From Nocardia xishanensis NBRC 101358 (lineage in GTDB: Bacteria > Actinomycetota > Actinomycetes > Mycobacteriales > Mycobacteriaceae): a DNA stretch of 64,000 nt. Below are positions 35,769-43,552 of the stretch, in pieces (the stretch's first letter is position 1; each line of letters starts with the position of its first letter). Below the pieces are notes generated by a model. That model worked only from the letters and a program-made list of their open reading frames with translations, was not told where the DNA came from and did not search any database. Both the position numbers and the translations under genes were made by a program. The stretch is taken from assembly GCF_001613365.1 (NCBI RefSeq), contig NZ_BDCF01000013.1, forward strand, positions 124,001-188,000, written 5' to 3'.

Positions 35769-36218
35769 GTGACCGATCTGAAGTCCTTCGCCGACCTGGT
35801 GCCTCTCGACTACGGCCTGTGTGTCGCTGTCACCCTGCGCGCGGACGGAACGCCGCAGGCCACTGTCGTCAATGCCGGGGTCCTACCGCATCCCGTCACC
35901 GGAACGGACACCGTCGCCTTCGTATCTCCCAGCGCAACAGCGAAACTCCGCAATCTACGCGCTAACCCGATCGTCGCTCTCACCATCCGTGGCGGCTGGC
36001 AGTGGACCACCGCAGAAGGAGCGGCTCAGCTGATCGGTCCCGACGACCCGCATCCGGACATCGATGATGAACAACAGCGGCTCCTGGTCCGCGAAATCTT
36101 CGCCAAGGCGGGCGTCACCCAGGACTGGAACACCTACGACCAGGTGATGCGAGACAAGCGCGGGACCGCGGTTCTCGTGACACCCGATCGCATCTACTCG
36201 AATCCCTCCGTGCCATAG
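35769..36218 (+). CDS. PPOX-class F420-dependent protein
   Basis: A 149-residue split-barrel protein: LKSFADLVPLDYGLCVAVTL, GTPQATVVNAGVLPHPVTG, KLRNLRANPIVALTIRGGWQ and a late VLVTPDRIYSNPS. It belongs to the small F420/FMN-binding family (TIGR03618-like). GTG 35769 follows CAGGAG. It is the window's second PPOX-class protein and not closely similar to the one at 10333. Confidence 0.85.
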   Translation: MTDLKSFADLVPLDYGLCVAVTLRADGTPQATVVNAGVLPHPVTGTDTVAFVSPSATAKLRNLRANPIVALTIRGGWQWTTAEGAAQLIGPDDPHPDIDDEQQRLLVREIFAKAGVTQDWNTYDQVMRDKRGTAVLVTPDRIYSNPSVP

Positions 36219-36353
36219 CCGAAACGCAGGCTCTGGAAACGCACGCTAGCTCACCATCGAGTCGCCGGATGTAGCCCCACCATCACCGTCGCGAACACGC
36301 GTTCCCTTGCTGCGGCGTCGACGGTCACCTGCCGTGCCAGACGAACGAGACGC

Positions 36354-36800
36354 TCACCCGGTCTGCGGCACCGGTGCGGGGGAGTCCAGCACGCTGTGCA
36401 GCGGGGTCAGTCGCTGCAGTTCTTCCAGATGTGCGGCACCGAGCAGGGCCAGCGTTCGCCTGCCTGCCTCGGTCAGCATGAGCCGGACGATACGGCGGTC
36501 CTTGCCCTCTCCTCGTCTGCGGACGACGAGGCCGAGTTGCTCGGTGCGATCGATCAGTTGCACCACGCTGTGGTGCCGGGCGGACAGATATCCGGCGATT
36601 TCCCCGACGCTGGGTCCGTCGGGGTCGGAATGCCCCCTGACCGCCAGCAGTAGCTGATGCTGAGCGTCGGTGACTCCCGCTTCGGCCGCCCGGCGCTCGC
36701 TCGACCGCAACAGCTGACGGAGCCCGGTCCGCAAGGTCAGCAGCCTCGAGTATTCCTGGTCGGTGAGGTGGGCAGGCGAATCCATCGACCCTTCTATCAT
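36354..36800 (-). CDS. MarR family regulator
   Basis: A 148-residue regulator: LTDQEYSRLLTLRTGLRQLL, then HQLLLAVRGHSDPDGPSVGE, HTH IAGYLSARHHSVVQLIDRTE, wing RRGEGKDRRIVRLMLTEAG. ATG 36800 follows an AT-rich promoter closely and may be leaderless; ATG 36785, with AAGGG before it, is an alternative. A palindrome just upstream is the likely autoregulatory operator; the divergent SPW gene may share it. Confidence 0.88.
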   Translation of the reverse strand: MIEGSMDSPAHLTDQEYSRLLTLRTGLRQLLRSSERRAAEAGVTDAQHQLLLAVRGHSDPDGPSVGEIAGYLSARHHSVVQLIDRTEQLGLVVRRRGEGKDRRIVRLMLTEAGRRTLALLGAAHLEELQRLTPLHSVLDSPAPVPQTG

Positions 36801-36804
36801 GGAG

Positions 36805-36832
36805 TGATATTATCACAATATGATATAAGTGA
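36805..36832. promoter_or_regulatory. AT-rich promoter/operator of the MarR gene
   Basis: TGATATTATCA (36805-36815) is a perfect 11-base palindrome five bases before ATG 36800; a second TGATAT lies at 36821-36826. TAATAT on the minus strand is placed like a -10 box. Confidence 0.55.
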
Positions 36833-36928
36833 GCGGCGATCAGGACGGTCACGTGCGGGTTCGACAGCAGGCCGCCCCGGCTCGAGAGAGCTTTCATTCG
36901 CCACTATGTCCGAAAAGTGGTGGGAAAC

Positions 36929-37432
36929 ATGACTAGTGAAACCATGATGAGCCGGCATCCCGACATCTTGGAGTTGCGGGAGAAGTACGAGCGGGCTTCC
37001 GAGGCGCCGGACGCGCAAGCGGTCACCGGGCTGCTGTTCCTGACCGGCCTGTATCTCGCGATCTCCCCGTGGGTGGTCGGGTTCAACGGGCTTTCGACCC
37101 TGACCGGCAACAACCTCATCGTCGGTATCGCCCTCGCGATGCTGGCGCTCGGATTCGCCTCGGTGTTCGGCCGGACCCACGGCATCGTCTGGGCTGCTCC
37201 ACTGATCGGCTTGTGGACGATACTTGCCCCCTGGATCGTCAGCGGGAACGTGGACACGACATCGACGATCTGGAACAACGTCGTCACCGGCGCCCTCGCG
37301 GTCCTGCTCGGCCTAGGTGCGATGTTCCTCGGCATGAGCCGGACCACGCGACGCACCGGCGAGACACCCATGAGGGGCGCGACTGGATCTCGTCGAGCAT
37401 CCGGGCTCCCGCCGGAGACGACCACTAGGTGA
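36929..37432 (+). CDS. SPW-repeat membrane protein
   Basis: A 167-residue protein with four hydrophobic segments and two SPW-type motifs: LFLTGLYLAISPWVVGF and LWTILAPWIVSG. A short N-terminal helix (DILELREKYERASEAP) precedes. SPW proteins are small vitamin-K-cycle-independent membrane proteins of unknown function found in actinobacteria. ATG 36929 follows GGTGGG. Confidence 0.85.
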   Translation: MTSETMMSRHPDILELREKYERASEAPDAQAVTGLLFLTGLYLAISPWVVGFNGLSTLTGNNLIVGIALAMLALGFASVFGRTHGIVWAAPLIGLWTILAPWIVSGNVDTTSTIWNNVVTGALAVLLGLGAMFLGMSRTTRRTGETPMRGATGSRRASGLPPETTTR

Positions 37433-37644
37433 AACGGCCTCAACGGCAAACTCGAACCGCCGCCCCGCGGTCTCGGGTGAGTTGGCCAGGATCGTGCCCC
37501 GCGTGACTTCTTCGTGGACGAACGCGGGGCGGTCGATCTGGCGTGCGGGGCTGTGACACGAGGGATGTCTTCGGCCGCTCGTCACGGTGAGGGCTGGCGA
37601 GGCCACACCTGAACCCTGACCGCGAGCAAGCGCACCGCCGACGA

Positions 37645-37869
37645 TCAGGCGCCGAGTGACGCGCCTCGAGTGGGCGGCGTCGAGGCCGGTTGATTGCGTC
37701 CCCGCAGTGGGTTGGCTGGACACGGTTCTCGCAGTACGGCGGCGAGGATGGCGCAACCGAGTGTCATGATCAGCGCGAGCAGCGTGATCGGCGGGGCGCC
37801 GAGGGCGGCGAGCAGGGCGAGGCCGGTGAGCACGGCGAGGGTGTGCTGGGGGAGGTGCTGTAGTGCCAT
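37645..37869 (-). CDS. Small two-helix membrane protein (overlaps cold-shock gene)
   Basis: 74 residues: HTLAVLTGLALLAALGA and ITLLALIMTLGCAILAAVL are two membrane segments, followed by a Pro/Arg/Ser tail. The first 100 bases overlap the 3' end of the cold-shock-domain frame in another phase. The ribosome site is weak. It is accepted because the hydrophobic pattern is coherent and its direction matches the upstream genes. Confidence 0.5.
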   Translation of the reverse strand: MALQHLPQHTLAVLTGLALLAALGAPPITLLALIMTLGCAILAAVLREPCPANPLRGRNQPASTPPTRGASLGA

Positions 37870-38204
37870 AGGTGCTTTGTGGTTTCGGTGGTCCTCGAAC
37901 GGGTGCGATGGTTGTTGCCTGGGTCGGGCAGGGGGCGCGTGTAGGGGCGCACCCGTCCGGCTTCCGGCCCGCGCGGGGTGTGTTCGGTGGTGAACACCAC
38001 GGGCTGGCCCGCGGAAAGGGTTCTGTACCCGGTGGTTTCGATGCTCGAGTATTCGACGAACACCGCTGCGGTGCGGTCGTCCGGGGTGAGGAATCCGAAC
38101 CCTTTCTCGGAGTTGAACCAGGCGACCGTGCCGTGCCGCCAGCCGATCGGATCGGCGCCGGTGTGGCGGTGAATGTCAGTAGGCGAGGGGGTATTCGTCG
38201 TCAT
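37770..38204 (-). CDS. Cold-shock-domain protein with extended tail
   Basis: The first ~90 of 144 residues are a cold-shock domain: HGTVAWFNSEKGFGFLTPDD (RNP1 KGFGF), VFVEYSSIETTGY, GQPVVFTTEHTPRGPEAGRV. RNP2 normally reads VFVHFS; here the histidine is Glu, unusual for RNA contacts. The last ~50 residues are low-complexity and overlap the membrane-protein frame, so the true end may be a frameshift product. The start overlaps the previous gene by 29 bases. Confidence 0.7.
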   Translation of the reverse strand: MTTNTPSPTDIHRHTGADPIGWRHGTVAWFNSEKGFGFLTPDDRTAAVFVEYSSIETTGYRTLSAGQPVVFTTEHTPRGPEAGRVRPYTRPLPDPGNNHRTRSRTTETTKHLWHYSTSPSTPSPCSPASPCSPPSAPRRSRCSR

Positions 38205-38391
38205 CGGGTAGCGGGGTGCGGAAGGATTGCTCGATTCGGTCGGTGATGTCGGCGGCGTCGAAGGCAGCGCGGACGCGTTCGGCCACCGGATGCAGCGCGC
38301 GGGTGTCGAGTCCGACGTCGCGGTCGGCGTCGTGGACGAGGGCGCGCTGATCGGCGTGATCCGCCTGGTCGCGGTCGAAGAACGTGGTCAT
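38176..38391 (-). CDS. Small acidic hypothetical protein
   Basis: 71 residues, acidic (FFDRDQADHADQRALVHDAD), ending PLPDDDEYPLAY. It contains ALHPVAERVRAAFDAADITD, a single helix. GGAGG lies close upstream of ATG 38391 (plus-strand CCTCC at 38399-38403). It overlaps the cold-shock start. Family unknown. Confidence 0.5.
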   Translation of the reverse strand: MTTFFDRDQADHADQRALVHDADRDVGLDTRALHPVAERVRAAFDAADITDRIEQSFRTPLPDDDEYPLAY

Positions 38392-38401
38392 GGTCCACCT
38401 C

Positions 38402-38893
38402 CTACGTCGTGCACTGGGTCGGATGAAGGGGGCGGGCCCCTAGGGTCGCTAGGGCCCGCCCCGGGAAGGAGTACGTGACTTGCGAGAAGACGGATCCGCG
38501 GGCAGTGGCCGATTGCGCTCGGTCGGGGAACATCGCAGGCCTCGCCGCCGCGGATCTGCCGGGGGTCTTCGTCTGTGTCATCACCTCGCTTTCATCTCGT
38601 GGATGTTGCGGAGCCGATCGGTGCCGCCCGAGGTGCGGAGGACCGCGCTGGGTCGCACGCACGTTCGGCGGCACTCGCCCTGTCAGCCTCGGCGTCGGCC
38701 GATCGCGGCCTCCGTCGGCGGATGGACGCAGTGCTCGCGTCCGGAGCTTCGGCCAACCGGAAACCGGTTCGCGCGCAAGAGCTTCGGACAGGATGTCATC
38801 GACCTCCGCGAACAGTGGTTCGACATCCGGGTCGAGCACCAGCAGCCGACCGTCGAGCCGGTCGTAGACGCCGAGGGCATCGATGCCGGTCAT
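38402..38893 (-). CDS. Hypothetical protein near Hsp20 (conserved N-terminus)
   Basis: 163 codons, but only the first ~55 residues look conserved: MTGIDALGVYDRLDGRLLVL, DPDVEPLFAEVDDILSEALA. I have seen this start in short proteins next to hsp20 genes of mycobacteria and Nocardia. The remainder is Arg/Pro-rich and its end runs across a strong hairpin at 38429-38462, so the real stop may lie earlier or the gene may be frameshifted. It lies 38 bases past the end of the Hsp20 gene, in the same direction. Confidence 0.45.
   Translation of the reverse strand: MTGIDALGVYDRLDGRLLVLDPDVEPLFAEVDDILSEALAREPVSGWPKLRTRALRPSADGGRDRPTPRLTGRVPPNVRATQRGPPHLGRHRSAPQHPRDESEVMTQTKTPGRSAAARPAMFPDRAQSATARGSVFSQVTYSFPGRALATLGARPLHPTQCTT
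38429..38462. terminator. Strong hairpin, probably a terminator
   Basis: 14-base arms with one bulged C (GGGGCGGG..TAG / CTA..CCCGCCCC), five-base loop. Confidence 0.6.
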
Positions 38894-38931
38894 AGCCCTA
38901 CCTCCGGTGGGAAGCGTCCAGGCCGTCCGGT

Positions 38932-39351
38932 TCAGGCGTTGATCGCCTTGTGCCCGTTGCCGTGGGCGATCTCGATCCTGCGGGGTTTGGCCTTCTCCTC
39001 GACCGGGATCGTCAACCGCAGCACACCGTCGGTGTAGTCCGCGCTGATCTGATCGGTATCGAGGGTCTCACCGAGGAACAACTGGCGGCTGAACACGCCG
39101 CGTGCGCGTTCCGAGGCGATCATTTCCCGGTCCGCCTGAGGTTCCGGACGCGAGGCGCGCACCGTCACCACGTTGCGCTCCACACCCAGGTCCAGCGAAT
39201 CGGGATCCATCCCCGGTAGATCGAACTCGACGACGAACTTGTCGCCTTCACGCCAGGCGTCCATGGGCATCGCCGCGGGATGGGCTGCCGTGCCGAACAC
39301 CTGCTGCGCCAGTCGGTCCAGATCGCGGAACGGATCGGTACGCATGAGCAT
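38932..39351 (-). CDS. Hsp20/alpha-crystallin small heat-shock protein
   Basis: A 139-residue small heat-shock protein that holds unfolding proteins. The alpha-crystallin domain includes [31 protein letters not shown], the [14 protein letters not shown] loop, and [14 protein letters not shown] (the G-x-L motif), followed by a short [14 protein letters not shown] tail. ATG 39351 has GGAGG about eight bases upstream. It is divergent from an HspR-like MerR gene with an inverted repeat between them. Confidence 0.93.
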   Translation of the reverse strand: MLMRTDPFRDLDRLAQQVFGTAAHPAAMPMDAWREGDKFVVEFDLPGMDPDSLDLGVERNVVTVRASRPEPQADREMIASERARGVFSRQLFLGETLDTDQISADYTDGVLRLTIPVEEKAKPRRIEIAHGNGHKAINA

Positions 39352-39413
39352 GATCGTCACCTCCAACTAACTGTCTTCTCGATAGTCGGATCCAGAATCT
39401 ATGCCATCTGGTG

Positions 39414-39470
39414 TAGATTTCTTATAGCACGCGGCGGCCGTGAGCCGCAAGCGTTAGCATAGAAAATCTA
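39414..39470. promoter_or_regulatory. Inverted repeat between Hsp20 and HspR-like genes
   Basis: TAGATTTCTTAT (39414-39425) and ATAGAAAATCTA (39459-39470) are near-perfect inverted copies (rc of the right copy: TAGATTTTCTAT). They are AT-rich and lie upstream of both divergent genes. They differ from the CTTGAGT-type HAIR box. Confidence 0.6.
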
Positions 39471-39499
39471 AGAAGTTCGAAGCAGTACCAGGGAGCGGG

Positions 39500-39817
39500 A
39501 TGGCTCGTCCACAACACCACGCGTCGCAGCCCGATCCAGGGCGCGCGGTGTATGCGATCTCGGTGGCCGCCGACTTGGCGGGCATCGGCGTACAAACCCT
39601 GCGCCTATACGAGCGGCACGGGTTGATCACACCCCAGCGCAGCGACGGCGGCACCCGCCGCTACAGCGGCGACGATCTGGCCCGGCTGCACCGGATCACC
39701 GCGTTGGTCGCCGAGGGCGTCAACCTCGCCGGGATCGGCCGCATCCTCGACCTCGAAGACGCCAACGCCGCGCTTCACGCCGCCAACCGTCGTCTCCGCG
39801 ATCGAGGGTCCGAGTAG
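39500..39817 (+). CDS. HspR-like MerR family repressor
   Basis: A 105-residue small MerR protein: YAISVAADLAGIGVQTLRLY, ERHGLITPQRSDGGTRRYSG, DDLARLHRITALVAEGVNLA, GIGRILDLEDANAALHAANR. This is the HspR layout (repressor of dnaK/clpB/hsp20 operons). It should bind the inverted repeat upstream of the divergent Hsp20 gene. The C-terminus lacks a long tail. Confidence 0.85.
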   Translation: MARPQHHASQPDPGRAVYAISVAADLAGIGVQTLRLYERHGLITPQRSDGGTRRYSGDDLARLHRITALVAEGVNLAGIGRILDLEDANAALHAANRRLRDRGSE

Positions 39818-40371
39818 CTCGCGCCCGAACCGGTCGCCCACGGCCCGGAACGGCCAGTGCGCCAAGGGATTCCGGCGAACCTGGGTGGTCGCCTCGCGGC
39901 ACGCCAGCGCGCTTCTCGAGCGGACGATCGAAGCAGCCGGGTGATTCGGCCTTCGAAGGTGACGGTGAACGCGTTGAGTGCGGGTGCCTCGAAGGGCGCA
40001 GGGGCACCGAGGCGGCTCGGCTGATATCGGCCGTGTCGTACTCGGGCGGCCGGGCCTCGTTCGAGTCGTGGTCGGCGGCGCGGCGGCAGCCCACTGCTGA
40101 TGGTTCGTCTGGGAATCCGGGTCGCTCGGCTCGTGGTGGTGCCTGAGGTCGATGCTCGGCGCGGTACCGATCGACGGGGCGCGATTCGGCCCCCGACGGT
40201 CAGGCCGGTCGGCCGGTGCGGGGCGGACCTTCGGCCCTGCCCTCAGGCGGTCTCGAAGACGACGATGTGAAGAAAGAGGCGGTCCGGCTATGAGCCGGAC
40301 ATCGAGACCGAGCCGCAAGAACGGAGAGGGGGCGCGCTGCCCTACAGCGAGGTCTTGGAGAAGGAGGAGCC
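39818..40371. other. 554 bp without a recognisable gene
   Basis: All six frames contain only arginine/proline-rich sequence with no recognised domain. A decayed gene is possible but cannot be named. The last 20 bases carry AAGGAGGAG, the ribosome site of the gene at 40372. Confidence 0.5.
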
Positions 40372-40746
40372 ATGGGACATCTGGAACTGCACGCACACCT
40401 GAGGGTTCGTCCAGGTCAACTGGAGGGGTTCAAGGCACAAGCGGCCGAGCTCATGCGGCTGACCCGGGAGAAGGACACGCAGACTCTTCGCTACGACTGG
40501 TTCATCAGCGAGGACGGAACCGAGTGCGAGGTCCACGAGACGTACCGGAGCGGAGAAGGGCTGTTCGAGCACAATTCACACATCATGGACGCGCGGGCGA
40601 TCCTCTTCGAGAAGTACGCCTACGACCACCGGATGACGGCCTTCGGCGAGGTCTCCCAGGAGCTCAGGGAACTCGCGGACAAGCACGCCGGAGGAATCGC
40701 TGTTTACTCGTTCCTCCAAGGCCTCGGAACCGCGGCGGCTGTCTAG
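40372..40746 (+). CDS. Antibiotic-biosynthesis-monooxygenase-like (ABM) protein
   Basis: A 124-residue ferredoxin-fold protein: LELHAHLRVRPGQLEGFKAQ, LMRLTREKDTQTLRYDWFIS, ECEVHETYRSGEGLFEHNSH. Matches ABM-domain enzymes or quinol monooxygenase-like proteins; the C-terminal part (KHAGGIAVYSFLQGL) is unusual. A perfect ribosome site AGGAGG precedes ATG 40372. It is probably co-transcribed with the WS/DGAT gene 25 bases downstream. Confidence 0.8.
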   Translation: MGHLELHAHLRVRPGQLEGFKAQAAELMRLTREKDTQTLRYDWFISEDGTECEVHETYRSGEGLFEHNSHIMDARAILFEKYAYDHRMTAFGEVSQELRELADKHAGGIAVYSFLQGLGTAAAV

Positions 40747-40770
40747 GCCACGAGGAAGGGACGTGAGGTC

Positions 40771-42255
40771 ATGGCCGCGACCCGTCTCCTGGAACGGGTG
40801 ACCGCTTCGGACCTGTTCCTGCTGCTCTGGGAAGACTACGGCTGGTCCACCGACATCGGCGGGCTCGCCATCCTCGATGGCGCAAGCCTGCTCGACGAGG
40901 ACGGCAGCGTCCAACTCGACGCGGTCCGGCGGCACCTCGAGCCGAGAATGCGGTTGGTGCCTCGCTTCAGGCAGCTGCTGTACCGGCCTCGCCTCGGGCT
41001 GGGCTGGCCGCTGTGGATCGACGCGCCCTCCTTCGACCTCGCTGAGCACATCCACGTCCATGCGGTTGCCGCGCCCGGCGACGAGGACCAGCTGCTGCAG
41101 GCATGCCAGCAGCTGGCCGGGCGACCGTTCGATCCCGCCCGGCCGCTGTGGGAGCTGTGGCTGCTGCCCGGCCTGCCGGACCGGCGAGTCGGCGCGTTCT
41201 TGAAGCTGCACCACGTCCTCGCCGACGGCCCCGCCGCGATGGCCGCCTTCGGGGCGCTGCTCGACCAGACCGCCGACGCGCGCGTCGAGGGCGCACCGCC
41301 GTGGACGCCTGTACCCACCCCGTCCACCGGTGAACTGCTCCGCGACAACCTGCGACGTCGCCGACAGGAACTAGGGCTCGGGTGGTCGGGCCTTGTCCAT
41401 CCGAGCAGAACATTGCGCCTGGCGCGCCGCACGTTGCCGGCCTGGCGGGAGGTGCTCACCGAAAAGCCTGCTCCACGAACCAGTCTCAACCACCCCGTAG
41501 GGTCCGAGCGCCGACTGACCATCGTCCGCGGCCGCCTCGACCCCGTCAAGTACGTCGCCCATCTCCATCACGCCACGGTCAACGACGTGGTGCTGGCCGC
41601 GGTCGCCGGCGGCCTGCGCCAGCTGCTGGCAAGCCGCGGCGAGGATGTCGGAGGGCTCGTTCAGCGCGCGATGGTGACCATTTCCCACCACGAAGCCCGG
41701 CCAGGGGAAGCGCAAGGCAACACGCCCGGGTGGATGATGGTGCCGCTGCCGGTCGGTGAGCCGGACCCGGTGCGCCGGCTCACGTCGATCGCCGCAGAGA
41801 CAAGGGCACGGAAGGACGAGGCTCGCCCCGAAGCGGGCAGCGGGATCTTCAGATTCGTTGCCTGTCAGCGCATCTGGTACCGGCTGTTCCCGCGGCAGCG
41901 GTCGGTGAACCTGGTCGTGAGCAACCTCCCGGGTCCGCCGATGCGGCTGCATCTCGCCGGCGCGCCGCTGCTGGAGGTGTTCCCCCTACTGCCGCCCATG
42001 GGCAACCTGACACTCGTCGTCGCGGCCCTGTCGTACGCCGGCCAGCTCAACTTCACTGCCGCCGCTGACCAGGACAGCTGCCCGGATGTGGAGGTGTTCG
42101 CTCGCGGGTTGCGCGGTGCCCTCGACGACCTCGAGCGACCGGTTCTGGAGTCTAAGGCAGGCGGTGGGGCGGGCACCACGGAGTCGGTGCCGACACCCAA
42201 CGCACCGACTACGCCGCGCCTGTCACCGATGACTGGTACGCCGCCGTCGGCGTAG
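40771..42255 (+). CDS. Wax ester synthase/diacylglycerol acyltransferase (WS/DGAT)
   Basis: A 494-residue enzyme making triacylglycerol or wax ester from acyl-CoA. The catalytic HHxxxDG motif is intact (LKLHHVLADGPAAM, about residues 147-153), RPLWELWLLPGL precedes it and SVNLVVSNLPGPP (the NLPGP motif) follows near residue 385. Actinobacteria often have many copies for lipid storage. It follows the ABM gene closely. Its last ~30 residues are Pro/Thr-rich and overlap a decayed frame. Confidence 0.92.
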   Translation: MAATRLLERVTASDLFLLLWEDYGWSTDIGGLAILDGASLLDEDGSVQLDAVRRHLEPRMRLVPRFRQLLYRPRLGLGWPLWIDAPSFDLAEHIHVHAVAAPGDEDQLLQACQQLAGRPFDPARPLWELWLLPGLPDRRVGAFLKLHHVLADGPAAMAAFGALLDQTADARVEGAPPWTPVPTPSTGELLRDNLRRRRQELGLGWSGLVHPSRTLRLARRTLPAWREVLTEKPAPRTSLNHPVGSERRLTIVRGRLDPVKYVAHLHHATVNDVVLAAVAGGLRQLLASRGEDVGGLVQRAMVTISHHEARPGEAQGNTPGWMMVPLPVGEPDPVRRLTSIAAETRARKDEARPEAGSGIFRFVACQRIWYRLFPRQRSVNLVVSNLPGPPMRLHLAGAPLLEVFPLLPPMGNLTLVVAALSYAGQLNFTAAADQDSCPDVEVFARGLRGALDDLERPVLESKAGGGAGTTESVPTPNAPTTPRLSPMTGTPPSA

Positions 42256-42485
42256 CGAACTCGGCCAACAACGATCACATGGCCGAAGAAGAACGCGAGG
42301 GCCTCACCGACTTCCGCCGCTTGGCCGGGCCGTCGCGCCGCCATCAGTTGGCCGTCGCCTTCGCCGCCTACGAGGCGCGTCACTTATTGTTTCGCGGAGG
42401 CCCGGCAGCGCCACGGGAGCGACGACGCCCACCACTACCGCGACACTGTGGACCGTCTCCTCGGCTTCGGCTCACGATCTGACAC
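42230..42485 (+). pseudogene. Unidentified decayed ORF after WS/DGAT
   Basis: One frame reads VTDDWYAAVGVANSANNDHM, HQLAVAFAAYEARHLLF; the probable continuation RQRHGSDDAHHYRDTVDRLL is in another frame, so there is a frameshift near 42390-42400. The sequence looks like real protein, but I do not recognise it. It overlaps the WS/DGAT end. Confidence 0.4.
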
Positions 42486-42573
42486 GCGGTGATCGCTTGA
42501 AGAGCCCGGCGCGCAGTGAGCCGGCGGACAGTTAGGGCCTCCGACTTCCAAGGATGATCACCCCTGTGTCAAA

Positions 42574-42592
42574 CTAGGTTTGCCTTACCGAA
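42574..42592. promoter_or_regulatory. IdeR/DtxR iron box upstream of efeU
   Basis: Sixteen of 19 positions fit the IdeR consensus TWAGGTWAGSCTWACCTWA. A weaker second copy follows at 42599-42617. It implies iron repression of the efeUOB operon. Confidence 0.82.
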
Positions 42593-42629
42593 TGATGGTT
42601 AGGCTAGGCGTATCGGCTTGGGAGTGTTT

Positions 42630-43535
42630 GTGAGGGAATCGCTGGTCAATTCCGACGCTCCGTCCGTGGCCGCCCAATTGTTAGGTAGCGGCTTGATCGG
42701 GGTGCGTGAGGGCCTCGAAACCGGCATCGTCGTGATGATCCTGGTGGCATTCCTGGTGAAATCCCAGCGCCGCGACTCGCTGAAATGGGTTGCCGCGGGT
42801 GTCGGTGCCGCGATCACGATGGTCGCCGCGATCTTCGTCGGTATCCGCTATGGCACCTCGACGGTGACCGGTGTCGCCGCCGAGCTGATCGCGGGCATCG
42901 CGTCGCTGGCCGCGGTGGTGATCGTCACCTGGATGGTGCTGTGGATGCGGACCGCGTCGCGCTCGATCTCCGGGGAACTGAAGGCCGGCATGTCACAGGC
43001 GTTGGTGGTCGGCCCGACGGCGGTGGCGTCTCTGGCGTTCCTCGCGGTCGGACGTGAGGGTGTGGAGACCGCATTGCTGATGGTCGGCTACGCGGAGAAC
43101 ACCTCTGGTAGCCAGTGGCCACTGACCGGGCTGCTGCTGGGCATCGTGGTGGCCGCACTGCTGACGGTGGCGATGTACTTCGGCGCGGTGCGGATCAACT
43201 TCGCGATCTTCTTCAAATACACCGGCGCCCTGTTGATCGTGGTCGCCGCCGGAATCCTCGCCTACGGCATCCGGGCATTGCAGACGGCGGATTGGTTGCC
43301 GGGACTGACCGACCGCGCATTCGACATCTCGTCGTGGTTCTCGATGTCGAGCTGGTATGGCACCGTCGCCCAAGGCATTTTCAACTTCCGTGCTGATCCG
43401 ACCGTACTGCAAGTAGCCGCATGGGCGGGCTACGTGGCGGTGGTGCTCGGACTGTTCGTGCGCCCGGTGCGAGCAGGGAAGCCGACCGGCGATGACCGTC
43501 AACTCTCGACTGACACCGCGGCCGCGCCGCACTAA
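42630..43535 (+). CDS. efeU: Iron permease EfeU/FTR1 family
   Basis: A 301-residue seven-helix iron permease. Two REGxE motifs are intact: REGLE (residues 26-30) and REGVE (142-146), the iron-binding glutamates of FTR1/EfeU proteins. GTG 42630 is used because GGGAG stands five bases before it; the earlier TTG 42618 lies in the leader. It is the first gene of efeUOB, behind the iron box. Confidence 0.92.
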   Translation: MRESLVNSDAPSVAAQLLGSGLIGVREGLETGIVVMILVAFLVKSQRRDSLKWVAAGVGAAITMVAAIFVGIRYGTSTVTGVAAELIAGIASLAAVVIVTWMVLWMRTASRSISGELKAGMSQALVVGPTAVASLAFLAVGREGVETALLMVGYAENTSGSQWPLTGLLLGIVVAALLTVAMYFGAVRINFAIFFKYTGALLIVVAAGILAYGIRALQTADWLPGLTDRAFDISSWFSMSSWYGTVAQGIFNFRADPTVLQVAAWAGYVAVVLGLFVRPVRAGKPTGDDRQLSTDTAAAPH

Positions 43536-43552
43536 CGAAAGGCCGATTCTCC

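Noticed and set aside
39605..40396. 263-codon minus frame between the MerR and ABM genes
   Set aside because: Low-complexity Arg/Pro/Thr sequence overlapping the MerR gene; no domain.
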